14,444 nucleotides of DNA from an uncultured Muribaculaceae bacterium (lineage in GTDB: Bacteria; Bacteroidota; Bacteroidia; Bacteroidales; Muribaculaceae), in contig CAJUCQ010000028.1 in NCBI GenBank assembly GCA_910584905.1, positions 1-14,444 on the forward strand, written 5' to 3'. This document shows positions 1 through 6,848 of the stretch, in pieces (position 1 is the stretch's first letter; each line of letters opens with the position of its first letter). The notes under the pieces are model-generated. The model searched no databases, was not told the DNA's origin, and worked only from the letters and a program-made list of their open reading frames with translations. Both the position numbers and the translations under genes were made by a program.

Positions 1-325
1 AATGCGAAAATAAGGGCAAATTAAGGCAAAAGCATAGAAATACTTTGCGATATAACTATTTGAAAATGAATGGCAATGAATGTATTTGAATATCAGTGAA
101 TATATGGCAAAATACTAACTTCGCGGGATGTAATGCGCTGAAAAGCAGTGTCATTAGCGATGCACGCGATGAATCGCACCCGTACTGCCCTTATCGACAT
201 GCGCTCGGCATGGATTAAATCCGCTACAAATCAAAAACGGCCGGTATGTATCCACCGAATCCGCCGAGAAATCAATAGCTCCTCAATAGCTTCTAAAAAA
301 GCCACGACAGCTACGCGCCGTCATA
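1..325. other. non-coding left flank with no supportable gene
   Basis: This stretch lies downstream of the minus-strand tRNA terminator. The first 120 bases are AT-rich and carry short repeats (two 'aaggcaaa'-like words at 13-30 and the phased TGAAT array listed separately). The remainder is more GC-balanced. An open frame at 148-351 (plus, GTG start) has no family features and a low-complexity basic end, so I do not call it a gene. No promoter of the TTG-N20-TAnnTTTG type was seen here on either strand. Confidence 0.5.
67..106. repeat. phased TGAAT repeat, 4 units of 10 bp
   Basis: The pentamer TGAAT begins at 67, 77, 87 and 97, exactly every 10 bases; a fifth TGAA starts at 61, out of phase. 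The units are TGAATGGCAA, TGAATGTATT, TGAATATCAG and TGAATATATG. A 10-bp step places each pentamer on nearly the same face of the helix and cannot be a coding repeat because it is not a multiple of three. An array of protein binding sites is the simplest reading. Which protein, if any, is unknown. Confidence 0.6.
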
Positions 326-327
326 CC

Positions 328-362
328 AAAAAAAAGAAGCCTCGATGTTGAGACTTCTTTTT
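328..362 (-). terminator. rho-independent terminator of the tRNA-Met gene
   Basis: Bases 331-339 (AAAAAGAAG) pair with 354-362 (CTTCTTTTT). The stem continues after one C/A mismatch with CTC/GAG around the six-base loop GATGTT. Read on the minus strand, the hairpin ends in an uninterrupted T8 (complement of 328-335), beginning three bases after the tRNA 3' end. The stem also has a T-run on the plus strand, so it could act in both directions. Confidence 0.85.
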
Positions 363-364
363 CG

Positions 365-438
365 TAGCGGGATCGAGAATTGAACTCGAGACCTCCGGGT
401 TATGAATCCGACGCTCTAACCAACTGAGCTATCCCGCC
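365..438 (-). tRNA. tRNA-Met (anticodon CAT)
   Basis: Read on the minus strand, this 74-nt cloverleaf has acceptor GGCGGGA/TCCCGCT with a G1-U72 wobble and discriminator A73. T8 A9 follow, then D stem GCTC/GAGC with loop AGTTGGTTA. The anticodon loop is TTCATAA (CAT at 34-36), and the T arm is TCGAG-TTCAATT-CTCGA. CCA is not encoded. The C11-G24 D-stem pair and the paired 1-72 position argue against initiator tRNA-fMet, so an elongator Met tRNA is most likely. A CAT-decoding tRNA-Ile2 (lysidine-modified) is not excluded. The anticodon stem TCGGA/CCCGG contains an A31-C39 mismatch and otherwise looks initiator-like at 29-30. It has its own promoter and terminator. Confidence 0.93.
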
Positions 439-450
439 GTTTTGCGAGTG

Positions 451-481
451 CAAAGTTAAGCACATTTTTTTTATTGTGCAA
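451..481 (-). promoter_or_regulatory. Bacteroidota-type promoter for tRNA-Met
   Basis: On the minus strand the -33 TTG is the complement of 479-481 and the -7 TAACTTTG is the complement of 451-458, with exactly 20 bases between. Transcription would start a few bases before the tRNA 5' end at 438. The promoter lies in the 61-nt gap after the membrane-protein stop, so the tRNA is probably transcribed independently. Confidence 0.8.
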
Positions 482-499
482 ATTTTTTGGAAACTTTTT

Positions 500-1927
500 T
501 CATCGGTCACCCGGATCAAGCACCCTGCGGTCGACGGCATAGCCGCTATCGACCGGCGTAAAGACCCACTCCGCGCCGTCAGCTTCAACAACATAGGCCT
601 CAAGCCATGCGGCGTCGAGACGGCGCGCACCGGGCGGCAAAGAGCCGACAAAACGCGTCGACGGCCTCAGGAGCACGGGAGCCACGCTGTCGCAGCGGTG
701 ATAGTCGGAAAGACATTCAAGGATATAGACATCGTCGGCATCCGGGACTCCGCGCAAGCGGTTGAGCGTCCACGCCGGAAGAGCATCATCGGCAGTATAA
801 TCGCCTCGGATTACCCCGTCGGGAGCGGCTATAAAATCGCGCTCATAGGTCTTGTATTCTTCCCAAAGGCCACGCTGCACCACCACAAGCCCGACGGATT
901 GACACACGAGCACAAGCGACAGTGCCCACTCGAGCACCGGGATGCGACGGGCGGCACGTGGCCCGAAATACGCCGCCACGGCAACCAATGCGAAAACCGA
1001 CACAAACCAACCCGACCGCCCGACTATGCCTGATGCGACAATCACCGGAGCGCCGAAAATCGTTGCATAAGCAAGCACCGCCGCCGGAGTAGCGGCAAAG
1101 CTGAGCAGCCGACGACGCGAGGGAGTGAACATGAGCCCGGCGAGGACAGCCGCCCACATGACAAGCACAAGAGGCTCGGATTTGAGCAAAAGGAGCGCCA
1201 CGCTGTCATTGGCCTCGCCGCCGCCCCCTACCCTCGTCCAAAAGGCCGGAGACGCGAGCACGACGAGTGCGCCGACGACGAAGGCCGCAAGCAAACGGAG
1301 CTGAACTCCGCGCGGTCGCCGCCCCGAAAAAAACAGATATACAGCCCAACCGCCAATCAAGGGCACGGAAGCCCCCTCATGACACATCCCCGCAAGGAAA
1401 CAAAAAATCAACCCTGCGATATACCCGCGGTGACCAAAAGGCTTTTCGGCGGAACGCACCATTACGATATAGGCGCCGAGGACCATTGCCGTCGACCATA
1501 CGTAGTTGAGCTGAACGGCAAAGACAAAGGCGCTGTCCCACCAAGGCAACGCGAGCGCCATGGCAGCCACAAGCACAAAGGGCATCCACCCCGAGAGAGC
1601 TCGCGAGGCGCGCACAGCCATCACATACATAGCCCCGAGCATCAGCGCACACGCCGCCGCCATCAGCCCTTGGGGCATATTGGTGACAAGGGGCATCACC
1701 TTGTCGAAAAGGCGCCCGTTGACATGCAACCAATGAGAGACCGGAAAACGCGGATAGTACAAATAGCCATAGCGCGGCTCAGCGCCGCTGAATACCGCAC
1801 GATATGCATAATCGTCGCCGCTGAACGGCGTCATCAGATAAAGAAAAAACGAGCACACGGTGAGAGCCGCCACAAGCCATACCCAATGATTGCGCGCCCA
1901 CGCCGGGATAAAAAATTCTTTTGCCAT
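500..1927 (-). CDS. polytopic membrane protein, DUF6056-like (possible GT-C-type fold)
   Basis: This 475-residue protein is dominated by hydrophobic segments, roughly 10-11 predicted membrane helices, with a short soluble C-terminal tail of about 90 residues. After the first helix (about residues 15-33) comes FSGDDYAY, with an acidic pair at D38-D39, followed by an HVNGRLFDKV stretch and later NYVWSTAMVLG. An Asp-Asp pair in the first external loop is typical of GT-C glycosyltransferases that use polyprenyl-linked donors, and the overall pattern resembles the uncharacterised DUF6056 family. I infer possible envelope glycosylation; no activity can be claimed. The ATG at 1927 follows a strong promoter by about 20 bases. 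It is monocistronic; the tRNA gene downstream has its own promoter. No terminator was seen after the stop. Confidence 0.85.
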   Translation of the reverse strand: MAKEFFIPAWARNHWVWLVAALTVCSFFLYLMTPFSGDDYAYRAVFSGAEPRYGYLYYPRFPVSHWLHVNGRLFDKVMPLVTNMPQGLMAAACALMLGAMYVMAVRASRALSGWMPFVLVAAMALALPWWDSAFVFAVQLNYVWSTAMVLGAYIVMVRSAEKPFGHRGYIAGLIFCFLAGMCHEGASVPLIGGWAVYLFFSGRRPRGVQLRLLAAFVVGALVVLASPAFWTRVGGGGEANDSVALLLLKSEPLVLVMWAAVLAGLMFTPSRRRLLSFAATPAAVLAYATIFGAPVIVASGIVGRSGWFVSVFALVAVAAYFGPRAARRIPVLEWALSLVLVCQSVGLVVVQRGLWEEYKTYERDFIAAPDGVIRGDYTADDALPAWTLNRLRGVPDADDVYILECLSDYHRCDSVAPVLLRPSTRFVGSLPPGARRLDAAWLEAYVVEADGAEWVFTPVDSGYAVDRRVLDPGDR

Positions 1928-1947
1928 CGGTTAAAAATATAAGCACA

Positions 1948-1978
1948 CAAAGGTAATCCAAATTTCACATAAAAACAA
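1948..1978 (-). promoter_or_regulatory. Bacteroidota-type promoter for the membrane-protein gene
   Basis: On the minus strand, TTG (complement of 1976-1978) is separated by 20 bases from TACCTTTG (complement of 1948-1955). It ends 20 bases before the ATG at 1927, so the 5' leader must be very short. It is divergent from the thrS promoter 40 bases away. Confidence 0.8.
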
Positions 1979-2017
1979 AATGGCCGCCGGCCGGGCGAGA
2001 AAAAGAGGCTAAAAAAC

Positions 2018-2048
2018 TTGCAAATGCGCCAAAAAAACACTATCTTTG
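2018..2048 (+). promoter_or_regulatory. Bacteroidota-type promoter for the thrS operon
   Basis: TTG at 2018-2020, 20 bases, then TATCTTTG at 2041-2048, matching the -33/-7 consensus. The start of transcription is expected near 2053-2056, leaving a leader of about 75 bases before the thrS ATG. Confidence 0.85.
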
Positions 2049-2057
2049 TGGCTGATT

Positions 2058-2096
2058 TTCGGCCGGAAGTCCGCCATCGCGGATTAATCGGCTGAA
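2058..2096 (+). promoter_or_regulatory. two-tier hairpin in the thrS 5' leader
   Basis: TTCGGCCG (2058-2065) pairs with CGGCTGAA (2089-2096) over eight positions including one G-U. Inside it TCCGC (2070-2074) pairs with GCGGA (2079-2083) around the loop CATC. The structure begins almost at the predicted transcript start and ends 32 bases before the ATG at 2129. It is not followed by a T-run, so it is not an attenuator terminator. A translational operator bound by ThrRS, as known for E. coli thrS, is a possibility by analogy only. Confidence 0.55.
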
Positions 2097-2128
2097 TTTT
2101 AGTGGTATATAGCATTCACCTCATTCAA

Positions 2129-4063
2129 ATGATTAAGATTACCTTCCCCGATAAAAGCGTCAAGGAATTCGAGCCGGGCATCACGCCCCTCGCGATTGCC
2201 GAATCAATCAGCCCCCGTCTCGCCAAGGATGTGCTTGCCGCCTCCGTAAACGAACAGGAATGGGACCTTAGCCGCCCCATCGCCGAGGACGCCGAAATCA
2301 AGCTGTTCAAGTGGGACGACCCCGAGGGCAAACACGCCTTTTGGCACAGTTCAGCCCACCTCCTCGCCGAAGCTCTTCAGGAGCTTTATCCGGGGGTGAA
2401 GTTCGGCATCGGCCCCGCCATCGAAAACGGGTTCTACTACGACATCGACCCGGGCGAGCACACGCTCACCGCCGCCGAATTCCCCAAAATCGAGAAGCGT
2501 ATGCTTGAACTCGCCCAGCAGAAGCAGGAAATCAAACGCGCCGACATCAGCAAGGCCGACGCGCTCAAACTCTTCGGCGACCGCGGCGAGACCTACAAAT
2601 GCGAGCTTATCTCCGAGCTTGAGGACGGCCATATCACCACCTACACCCAAGGCTCATTCACTGACCTTTGCCGCGGGCCGCACATCCCCACCACGGCGCC
2701 CATCAAGGCCGTCAAGGTGATGTCGCTTGCCGGCGCATACTGGCGCGGCGACGAAAAGCGCAACCAGCTCGTCCGCGTCTACGGCATCTCCTTCCCCAAG
2801 AAGTCGATGCTCGACGAATACCTCACCCTCCTCGAAGAAGCCAAGAAGCGCGACCACCGCAAGCTCGGCAAGGAGATGGAACTCTTCGCCTTCTCGCAGA
2901 ACGTAGGCGCCGGCCTTCCGCTTTGGTTACCCAAAGGCGCCGCCCTTCGCGACCGTCTCGAGCAGTTCCTCCGCAAAATCCAGCGCAAGTACGGCTACCT
3001 TCAGGTAATCACTCCCCATATCGGCAACAAGAACCTCTACGTCACCTCAGGCCACTACGCCAAATACGGCAAGGACTCCTTCCAGCCCATCCACACGCCC
3101 GAGGAAGGCGAGGAATATCTGCTCAAGCCGATGAACTGCCCCCACCACTGCGAAATCTTCCGTGCCCAGCCCCGCTCCTACCGCGACCTGCCCCTGCGCC
3201 TTGCAGAATTCGGCACCGTCTATCGCTACGAGCAAAGCGGCGAGCTCCACGGCCTCACGCGTGTGCGCGGCTTCACGCAGGACGACGCCCACATCTACTG
3301 CGCCCCCAATCAGATAAAAGATGAATTCCTCAAAGTTATGGACATCATCTTCTTCATCTTCAAGGCGCTCAAATTCGAGAACTTCGAGGCTCAGATTTCG
3401 CTCCGCGACCCTGCCCACAAAGAAAAATACATCGGCTCCGACGAAAACTGGCATCTCGCCGAGAACGCCATCATCGAAGCTTGTGAAGAACGCGGCCTCA
3501 AGGCCCGCAAAGAGCTTGGCGAAGCAGCCTTCTACGGACCCAAACTCGACTTCATGGTCAAAGACGCTCTCGGACGCCGCTGGCAGCTCGGCACGATTCA
3601 GGTGGACTACAACCTCCCCGAGCGCTTCGAGCTTGAGTACACCGGCTCGGACAACAAGAAGCATCGCCCCGTGATGATTCACCGCGCACCCTTCGGGTCG
3701 CTTGAACGCTTCGTGGCCGTTCTTCTCGAGCATACCGCCGGCCACTTCCCCTTGTGGCTCGCTCCGGTGCAGTGCGCCATACTCCCGGTCAGCGACAAGT
3801 ACCTCGACTACGCCCGCGAAGTCGCCGCCAAACTCGATCTCAGCGATATCCGCGCCGAAGTCGATGACCGCAACGAGACGCTGGGGCGCAAAATCCGCGA
3901 CAATCAGCTCAAACGCATCCCCTATATCCTCGTTGTAGGCGAAAAAGAAGCCGAAAACGGTGAAGTTTCCGTAAGAAAAATCGGCGAAGGCGATAAAGGT
4001 ACGATGAAAATTGCTAACTTTGCAGAACTTTTGACCTCCGAGGTCAAGGCAATGACAGAGTAA
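2129..4063 (+). CDS. thrS: threonine--tRNA ligase
   Basis: ThrRS attaches threonine to tRNA-Thr in the cytoplasm. At 644 residues it has the full four-part architecture: N-terminal TGS domain (about 1-60), editing/SAD domain with H73, H77 (in FWHSSAH), D179, C181 and H185 (FTDLCRGPH), class II catalytic core (about 245-540) and C-terminal anticodon-binding domain. The zinc ligands are recognisable as C337 in PMNCPHH, H388 in DDAHIY and H518 in VMIHRAPFGS. I chose the ATG at 2129 over an in-frame GTG at 2102 because MIKITFPDKS is the normal start of a TGS domain. It is the first gene of thrS-infC-rpmI-rplT, the order also known from E. coli. The leader hairpin may regulate it. Confidence 0.98.
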   Translation: MIKITFPDKSVKEFEPGITPLAIAESISPRLAKDVLAASVNEQEWDLSRPIAEDAEIKLFKWDDPEGKHAFWHSSAHLLAEALQELYPGVKFGIGPAIENGFYYDIDPGEHTLTAAEFPKIEKRMLELAQQKQEIKRADISKADALKLFGDRGETYKCELISELEDGHITTYTQGSFTDLCRGPHIPTTAPIKAVKVMSLAGAYWRGDEKRNQLVRVYGISFPKKSMLDEYLTLLEEAKKRDHRKLGKEMELFAFSQNVGAGLPLWLPKGAALRDRLEQFLRKIQRKYGYLQVITPHIGNKNLYVTSGHYAKYGKDSFQPIHTPEEGEEYLLKPMNCPHHCEIFRAQPRSYRDLPLRLAEFGTVYRYEQSGELHGLTRVRGFTQDDAHIYCAPNQIKDEFLKVMDIIFFIFKALKFENFEAQISLRDPAHKEKYIGSDENWHLAENAIIEACEERGLKARKELGEAAFYGPKLDFMVKDALGRRWQLGTIQVDYNLPERFELEYTGSDNKKHRPVMIHRAPFGSLERFVAVLLEHTAGHFPLWLAPVQCAILPVSDKYLDYAREVAAKLDLSDIRAEVDDRNETLGRKIRDNQLKRIPYILVVGEKEAENGEVSVRKIGEGDKGTMKIANFAELLTSEVKAMTE

Positions 4064-4108
4064 GCCCATAATAATAACACCACACTCAACCCCCTACCGA
4101 AGCACCGA

Positions 4109-4717
4109 ATGGTGAAGAAACCCTTCCATCCCGCAGGCCCCCGGCCCGCAGCTCCTGCCGGAGGCCCCCGCGGCCCTCGCCGCGACAATCGCGGCCCTGC
4201 CGCCAAGGCCCTCCCCAACAACATCAACGACAGCATCCGCGCTCGTGAAGTGCGCCTTGTCGGCGACAACGTGACCCCCGGAATCTACCCGATTCAGGAA
4301 GCCCGCAAGATAGCCGACGAGCTGGAGCTCGACCTCGTGGAAATCTCCGCACAGGCGGAGCCGCCGGTCTGCAAAATCCTTGACTATCAAAAATATCTCT
4401 ACCAGCAGAAAAAGAAAGCCAAGGAAATCAAGGCCAAGAGCACAAAAGTAGTGGTAAAAGAAATCCGATTCGGCCCTCAGACCGACGACCACGACTACAA
4501 CTTCAAGCTCAAGCACGCCACGGGCTTCCTTAAGGAAGGCGCCAAGGTCAAGGCCTACGTATTCTTCCGCGGACGCTCCATCCTCTTCAAGGAGCAGGGC
4601 GAGGTGCTGTTGCTCAGATTTGCCAACGACCTTGAAGAGCTCGGCAAGGTCGAGCAGATGCCGGTCCTCGAGGGCAAGCGCATGACAATCATGATAGCGC
4701 CCAAGAAAAAAGCCTGA
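4109..4717 (+). CDS. infC: translation initiation factor IF-3
   Basis: IF-3 binds the 30S subunit, prevents premature 50S joining and checks start-codon/initiator-tRNA pairing. The conserved body starts at about residue 40 (NINDSIRAREVRLVGDN) and includes EPPVCKILDYQKYLYQ, the Lys-rich linker and the C-terminal domain ending in IAPKKKA. At 202 residues it is longer than the roughly 180 of E. coli because of a Pro/Gly/Ala/Arg-rich, probably disordered N-terminal extension. The start is an ordinary ATG at 4109, immediately followed by GTG; it is not the AUU start that underlies E. coli infC autoregulation. It lies 45 bases after thrS in the same operon and no internal promoter was seen. Confidence 0.98.
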   Translation: MVKKPFHPAGPRPAAPAGGPRGPRRDNRGPAAKALPNNINDSIRAREVRLVGDNVTPGIYPIQEARKIADELELDLVEISAQAEPPVCKILDYQKYLYQQKKKAKEIKAKSTKVVVKEIRFGPQTDDHDYNFKLKHATGFLKEGAKVKAYVFFRGRSILFKEQGEVLLLRFANDLEELGKVEQMPVLEGKRMTIMIAPKKKA

Positions 4718-4786
4718 GCCCCCGACAACGAAACGACCGCCACGAGTTGGCGCGACAAATAATCACAAATTTCAAACAACAGACAA

Positions 4787-4984
4787 ATGCCAAAGATTAA
4801 GACTAATTCCGGTGCCAAAAAGAGGTTCGCCCTTACCGGATCAGGAAAAATCAAGAGAAAACATGCGTTCAAGAGCCACATCCTGACGAAGAAGACCAAA
4901 AAGCAGAAGCGCAACCTTACCCACTTCGGCCTCATCGCCCGCGTGGACGAAGGCAACGTCAAAGCCCTCCTCGGTCTGAAGTAA
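4787..4984 (+). CDS. rpmI: 50S ribosomal protein L35
   Basis: A 65-residue, very basic protein with the L35 signature: MPKIKTNSGAKKRF at the start, then KRKHAFKSHILTKKTKKQKR in the middle and a C-terminal ARVDEGNVKALL stretch. Length and composition are normal for the family. It assembles into the large ribosomal subunit. It lies 69 bases after infC and before rplT, the usual order. Confidence 0.98.
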   Translation: MPKIKTNSGAKKRFALTGSGKIKRKHAFKSHILTKKTKKQKRNLTHFGLIARVDEGNVKALLGLK

Positions 4985-5118
4985 GCCCACGGCTCACCAT
5001 CGCAGAACCACCAACTCTCTTGAAAGAGACATTTAATTCGTGATTTAAACAAATTCCTAACCGAATGCTCAGCACACCAAGAGCACACAGCCGCTGACAT
5101 TCAAAAATCATCAGAACA

Positions 5119-5469
5119 ATGCCAAGATCAGTCAACCACGTTGCATCCCGCGCACGTCGCAAAAAAATCCTCAAGCTCACCCGCGGCTACTTCGGCTGCC
5201 GCCGTAATGTCTGGACCGTTGCCAAGAACACATGGGAAAAGGGTCTGACCTATGCTTACCGTGACCGCAAGGACAAGAAGCGCAACTTCCGTTCGCTTTG
5301 GATTCAGCGTATCAACGCCGCCGCCCGCGTCGAGGACCTCTCCTACTCCAAGCTCATGGGCCTCATCCACAAGAGCGGCATCGAAATCAACCGCAAGGTC
5401 CTCGCCGACCTCGCGCTCAACAACCCCGAAGCCTTCAAGGCTATCGTTGAGAAGGTGAAGAACGCCTGA
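5119..5469 (+). CDS. rplT: 50S ribosomal protein L20
   Basis: L20 is an early-assembly 23S rRNA-binding protein. The 116-residue sequence starts MPRSVNHVASRARRKKILK and continues GYFGCRRNVWTVAKNTWEKG and FRSLWIQRINAAAR, all family hallmarks. The Cys in FGCRRN is where other L20 proteins usually carry a basic or polar residue, a minor oddity. The 134-base gap from rpmI is the longest in the operon. In other bacteria L20 represses its own operon by binding mRNA, so a binding site could sit there, but I do not see a recognisable one. A terminator follows directly. Confidence 0.98.
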   Translation: MPRSVNHVASRARRKKILKLTRGYFGCRRNVWTVAKNTWEKGLTYAYRDRKDKKRNFRSLWIQRINAAARVEDLSYSKLMGLIHKSGIEINRKVLADLALNNPEAFKAIVEKVKNA

Positions 5470-5489
5470 TATTTCAAGCCTCATCAGAT

Positions 5490-5525
5490 AAAAAGCCTCC
5501 GAGCCACCGGCTCAGGGGCTTTTTT
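5490..5525 (+). terminator. rho-independent terminator of the thrS-rplT operon
   Basis: GAGCC (5501-5505) pairs with GGCTC (5509-5513) around loop ACC. The stem continues past one C/A mismatch through AAAAGCC (5491-5497) with GGCTTTT (5517-5523), followed by a T-run to 5525. It starts 20 bases after the rplT stop. Confidence 0.9.
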
Positions 5526-5537
5526 CGTTGGCGGCTC

Positions 5538-5568
5538 TTGCACGGGACGTCTTTTTTAGCTACTTTTG
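5538..5568 (+). promoter_or_regulatory. Bacteroidota-type promoter for the PLP enzyme-aroA operon
   Basis: TTG at 5538-5540, 20 bases, TACTTTTG at 5561-5568. It lies between the rplT terminator and the ATG at 5593, so a very short leader of about 20 bases is expected. Its position also rules out an upstream TTG start at 5566, which would fall inside the -7 element. Confidence 0.85.
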
Positions 5569-5592
5569 CGAAGCAATAAATCTCCTGTATCC

Positions 5593-6789
5593 ATGAAGAA
5601 ATACGATTTCGACCGCGTCATCGACCGCCACGGCACGTCTGCCGCGAAAATCGACCGCCTCGATGCCATGTTCGGCCGCCATGACCTTACCCCCCTTTGG
5701 ATTGCCGACCTCGACTTTGCCGTATGCCCTGAAATCACAGCCGCACTCCACTCCCGTCTCAACCATCCCGTGCTGGGCTATTCGGATGCATCCGAAAGCT
5801 ACTGGGATTCTATCATTCAATGGAACAGACGGCGCCACGGATTCGAGCTTTCGCGCGAAGAGCTGGCATTCATCCCGGGGGTTGTAAAAGGCTTTGCCCT
5901 TGCTCTGCACCACTTCACGCAGCGCGGTGACGGCGTGGTGATTCAGCCGCCGGTATATACGCCGTTCCGAACCGTAGTCGAAGGCAACGGGCGGCGGGTA
6001 GTTGAAAATCCGCTCGTTTTTGACGGGGATAAATATGTCATGGACCTCGAAGGACTCGCCGCGCTTCTGCGCACCGAAAAGCCCTCGATGATGATTTTGT
6101 GCAATCCTCACAATCCAATCGGCATCCAGTGGGACCGTGCTACTCTCGCGGAGCTCGCACGGCTCTGCCGCGAGGCGGGATGCGTGGTTGTCAGCGATGA
6201 AATCCACGGCGACCTCACCCTCGGCGGACGCCGTCATATTCCCTTCCTCGAAGCCGGAGACGACGCCCGTGCAATCGGCGTGATGCTCGCCGCTCCGTCG
6301 AAGACGTTCAATATTCCGGGACTTGTGAGTTCCTGGATGGCCGTTAAAAATCCCGATCTGAGGAAGGATTTCTACCACTGGCTTGAGGTAAACGAGTTTT
6401 CGTCGCCCGTGATGATATCTGTCATCGGCGCCGAGGCGGCTTACCGAAACGGCGAGGACTGGCTCAACGAAATGCTCGAATACGTCGAAGACAACATCGA
6501 GTTCACGCGCGATTATATCTCCCGCAACATCCCCGGTCTGTCAATGGTCGAGCCGGAGGCAAGCTTCCTCGTGTGGCTTGATTTCCGCGCCTTCAACATG
6601 CCACAGGAGGAAATCATGCGCCTGCTCCTCGACAAGGCTCATCTCGCCCTCAACGACGGCACAATGTTCGGCGCGCAGGGCGCAGGGTTCGCCCGCCTCA
6701 ATGTCGGCACTCCGCGATGCGTGCTCAGAAAAGCTCTCGACTCTCTCCGTCAGGCTCTCGTTGAAAACGAGGTTGCCGCCGAAGCCTGA
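5593..6789 (+). CDS. MalY/PatB-family PLP-dependent aminotransferase / C-S lyase
   Basis: A 398-residue fold-type I PLP enzyme. The cofactor lysine is K237 in PSKTFNIPGL, D202 in SDEIHGDL contacts the pyridine nitrogen, and N171 lies in CNPHNPIG. The N-terminal PLWIADLDFAVCPEI and the SKTFNIPGL motif place it in the MalY/PatB group (cystathionine beta-lyase-like) rather than among the general aspartate aminotransferases. Such enzymes cleave cystathionine or cysteine C-S bonds or act as aminotransferases; the substrate cannot be decided from sequence. The start is the ATG at 5593, just downstream of its promoter. aroA follows after 59 bases with no intervening terminator or promoter, so co-transcription is likely. 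Confidence 0.93.
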   Translation: MKKYDFDRVIDRHGTSAAKIDRLDAMFGRHDLTPLWIADLDFAVCPEITAALHSRLNHPVLGYSDASESYWDSIIQWNRRRHGFELSREELAFIPGVVKGFALALHHFTQRGDGVVIQPPVYTPFRTVVEGNGRRVVENPLVFDGDKYVMDLEGLAALLRTEKPSMMILCNPHNPIGIQWDRATLAELARLCREAGCVVVSDEIHGDLTLGGRRHIPFLEAGDDARAIGVMLAAPSKTFNIPGLVSSWMAVKNPDLRKDFYHWLEVNEFSSPVMISVIGAEAAYRNGEDWLNEMLEYVEDNIEFTRDYISRNIPGLSMVEPEASFLVWLDFRAFNMPQEEIMRLLLDKAHLALNDGTMFGAQGAGFARLNVGTPRCVLRKALDSLRQALVENEVAAEA

Positions 6790-6848
6790 GCGTCCGCACT
6801 TCAAACAAGCGCTCACACTCACATCCACAGCCTCGCCCCCACCCTCCA

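Noticed and set aside
148..351. 67-codon plus-strand open frame with GTG start
   Set aside because: There is no promoter, the composition is basic and low-complexity towards the end, it runs into the tRNA terminator, and no family is recognisable.
2102..2128. In-frame GTG start nine codons upstream of thrS
   Set aside because: MIKITFPDKS from the ATG at 2129 is the normal TGS-domain start; the extra residues match nothing.
3047..4069. 340-codon minus-strand open frame inside thrS
   Set aside because: It is antisense to a certain gene; the long frame follows from GC-rich codon use and has no family features.
5566..5592. TTG start upstream of the PLP enzyme
   Set aside because: It lies within the -7 promoter element TACTTTTG, so it would not be in the transcript.
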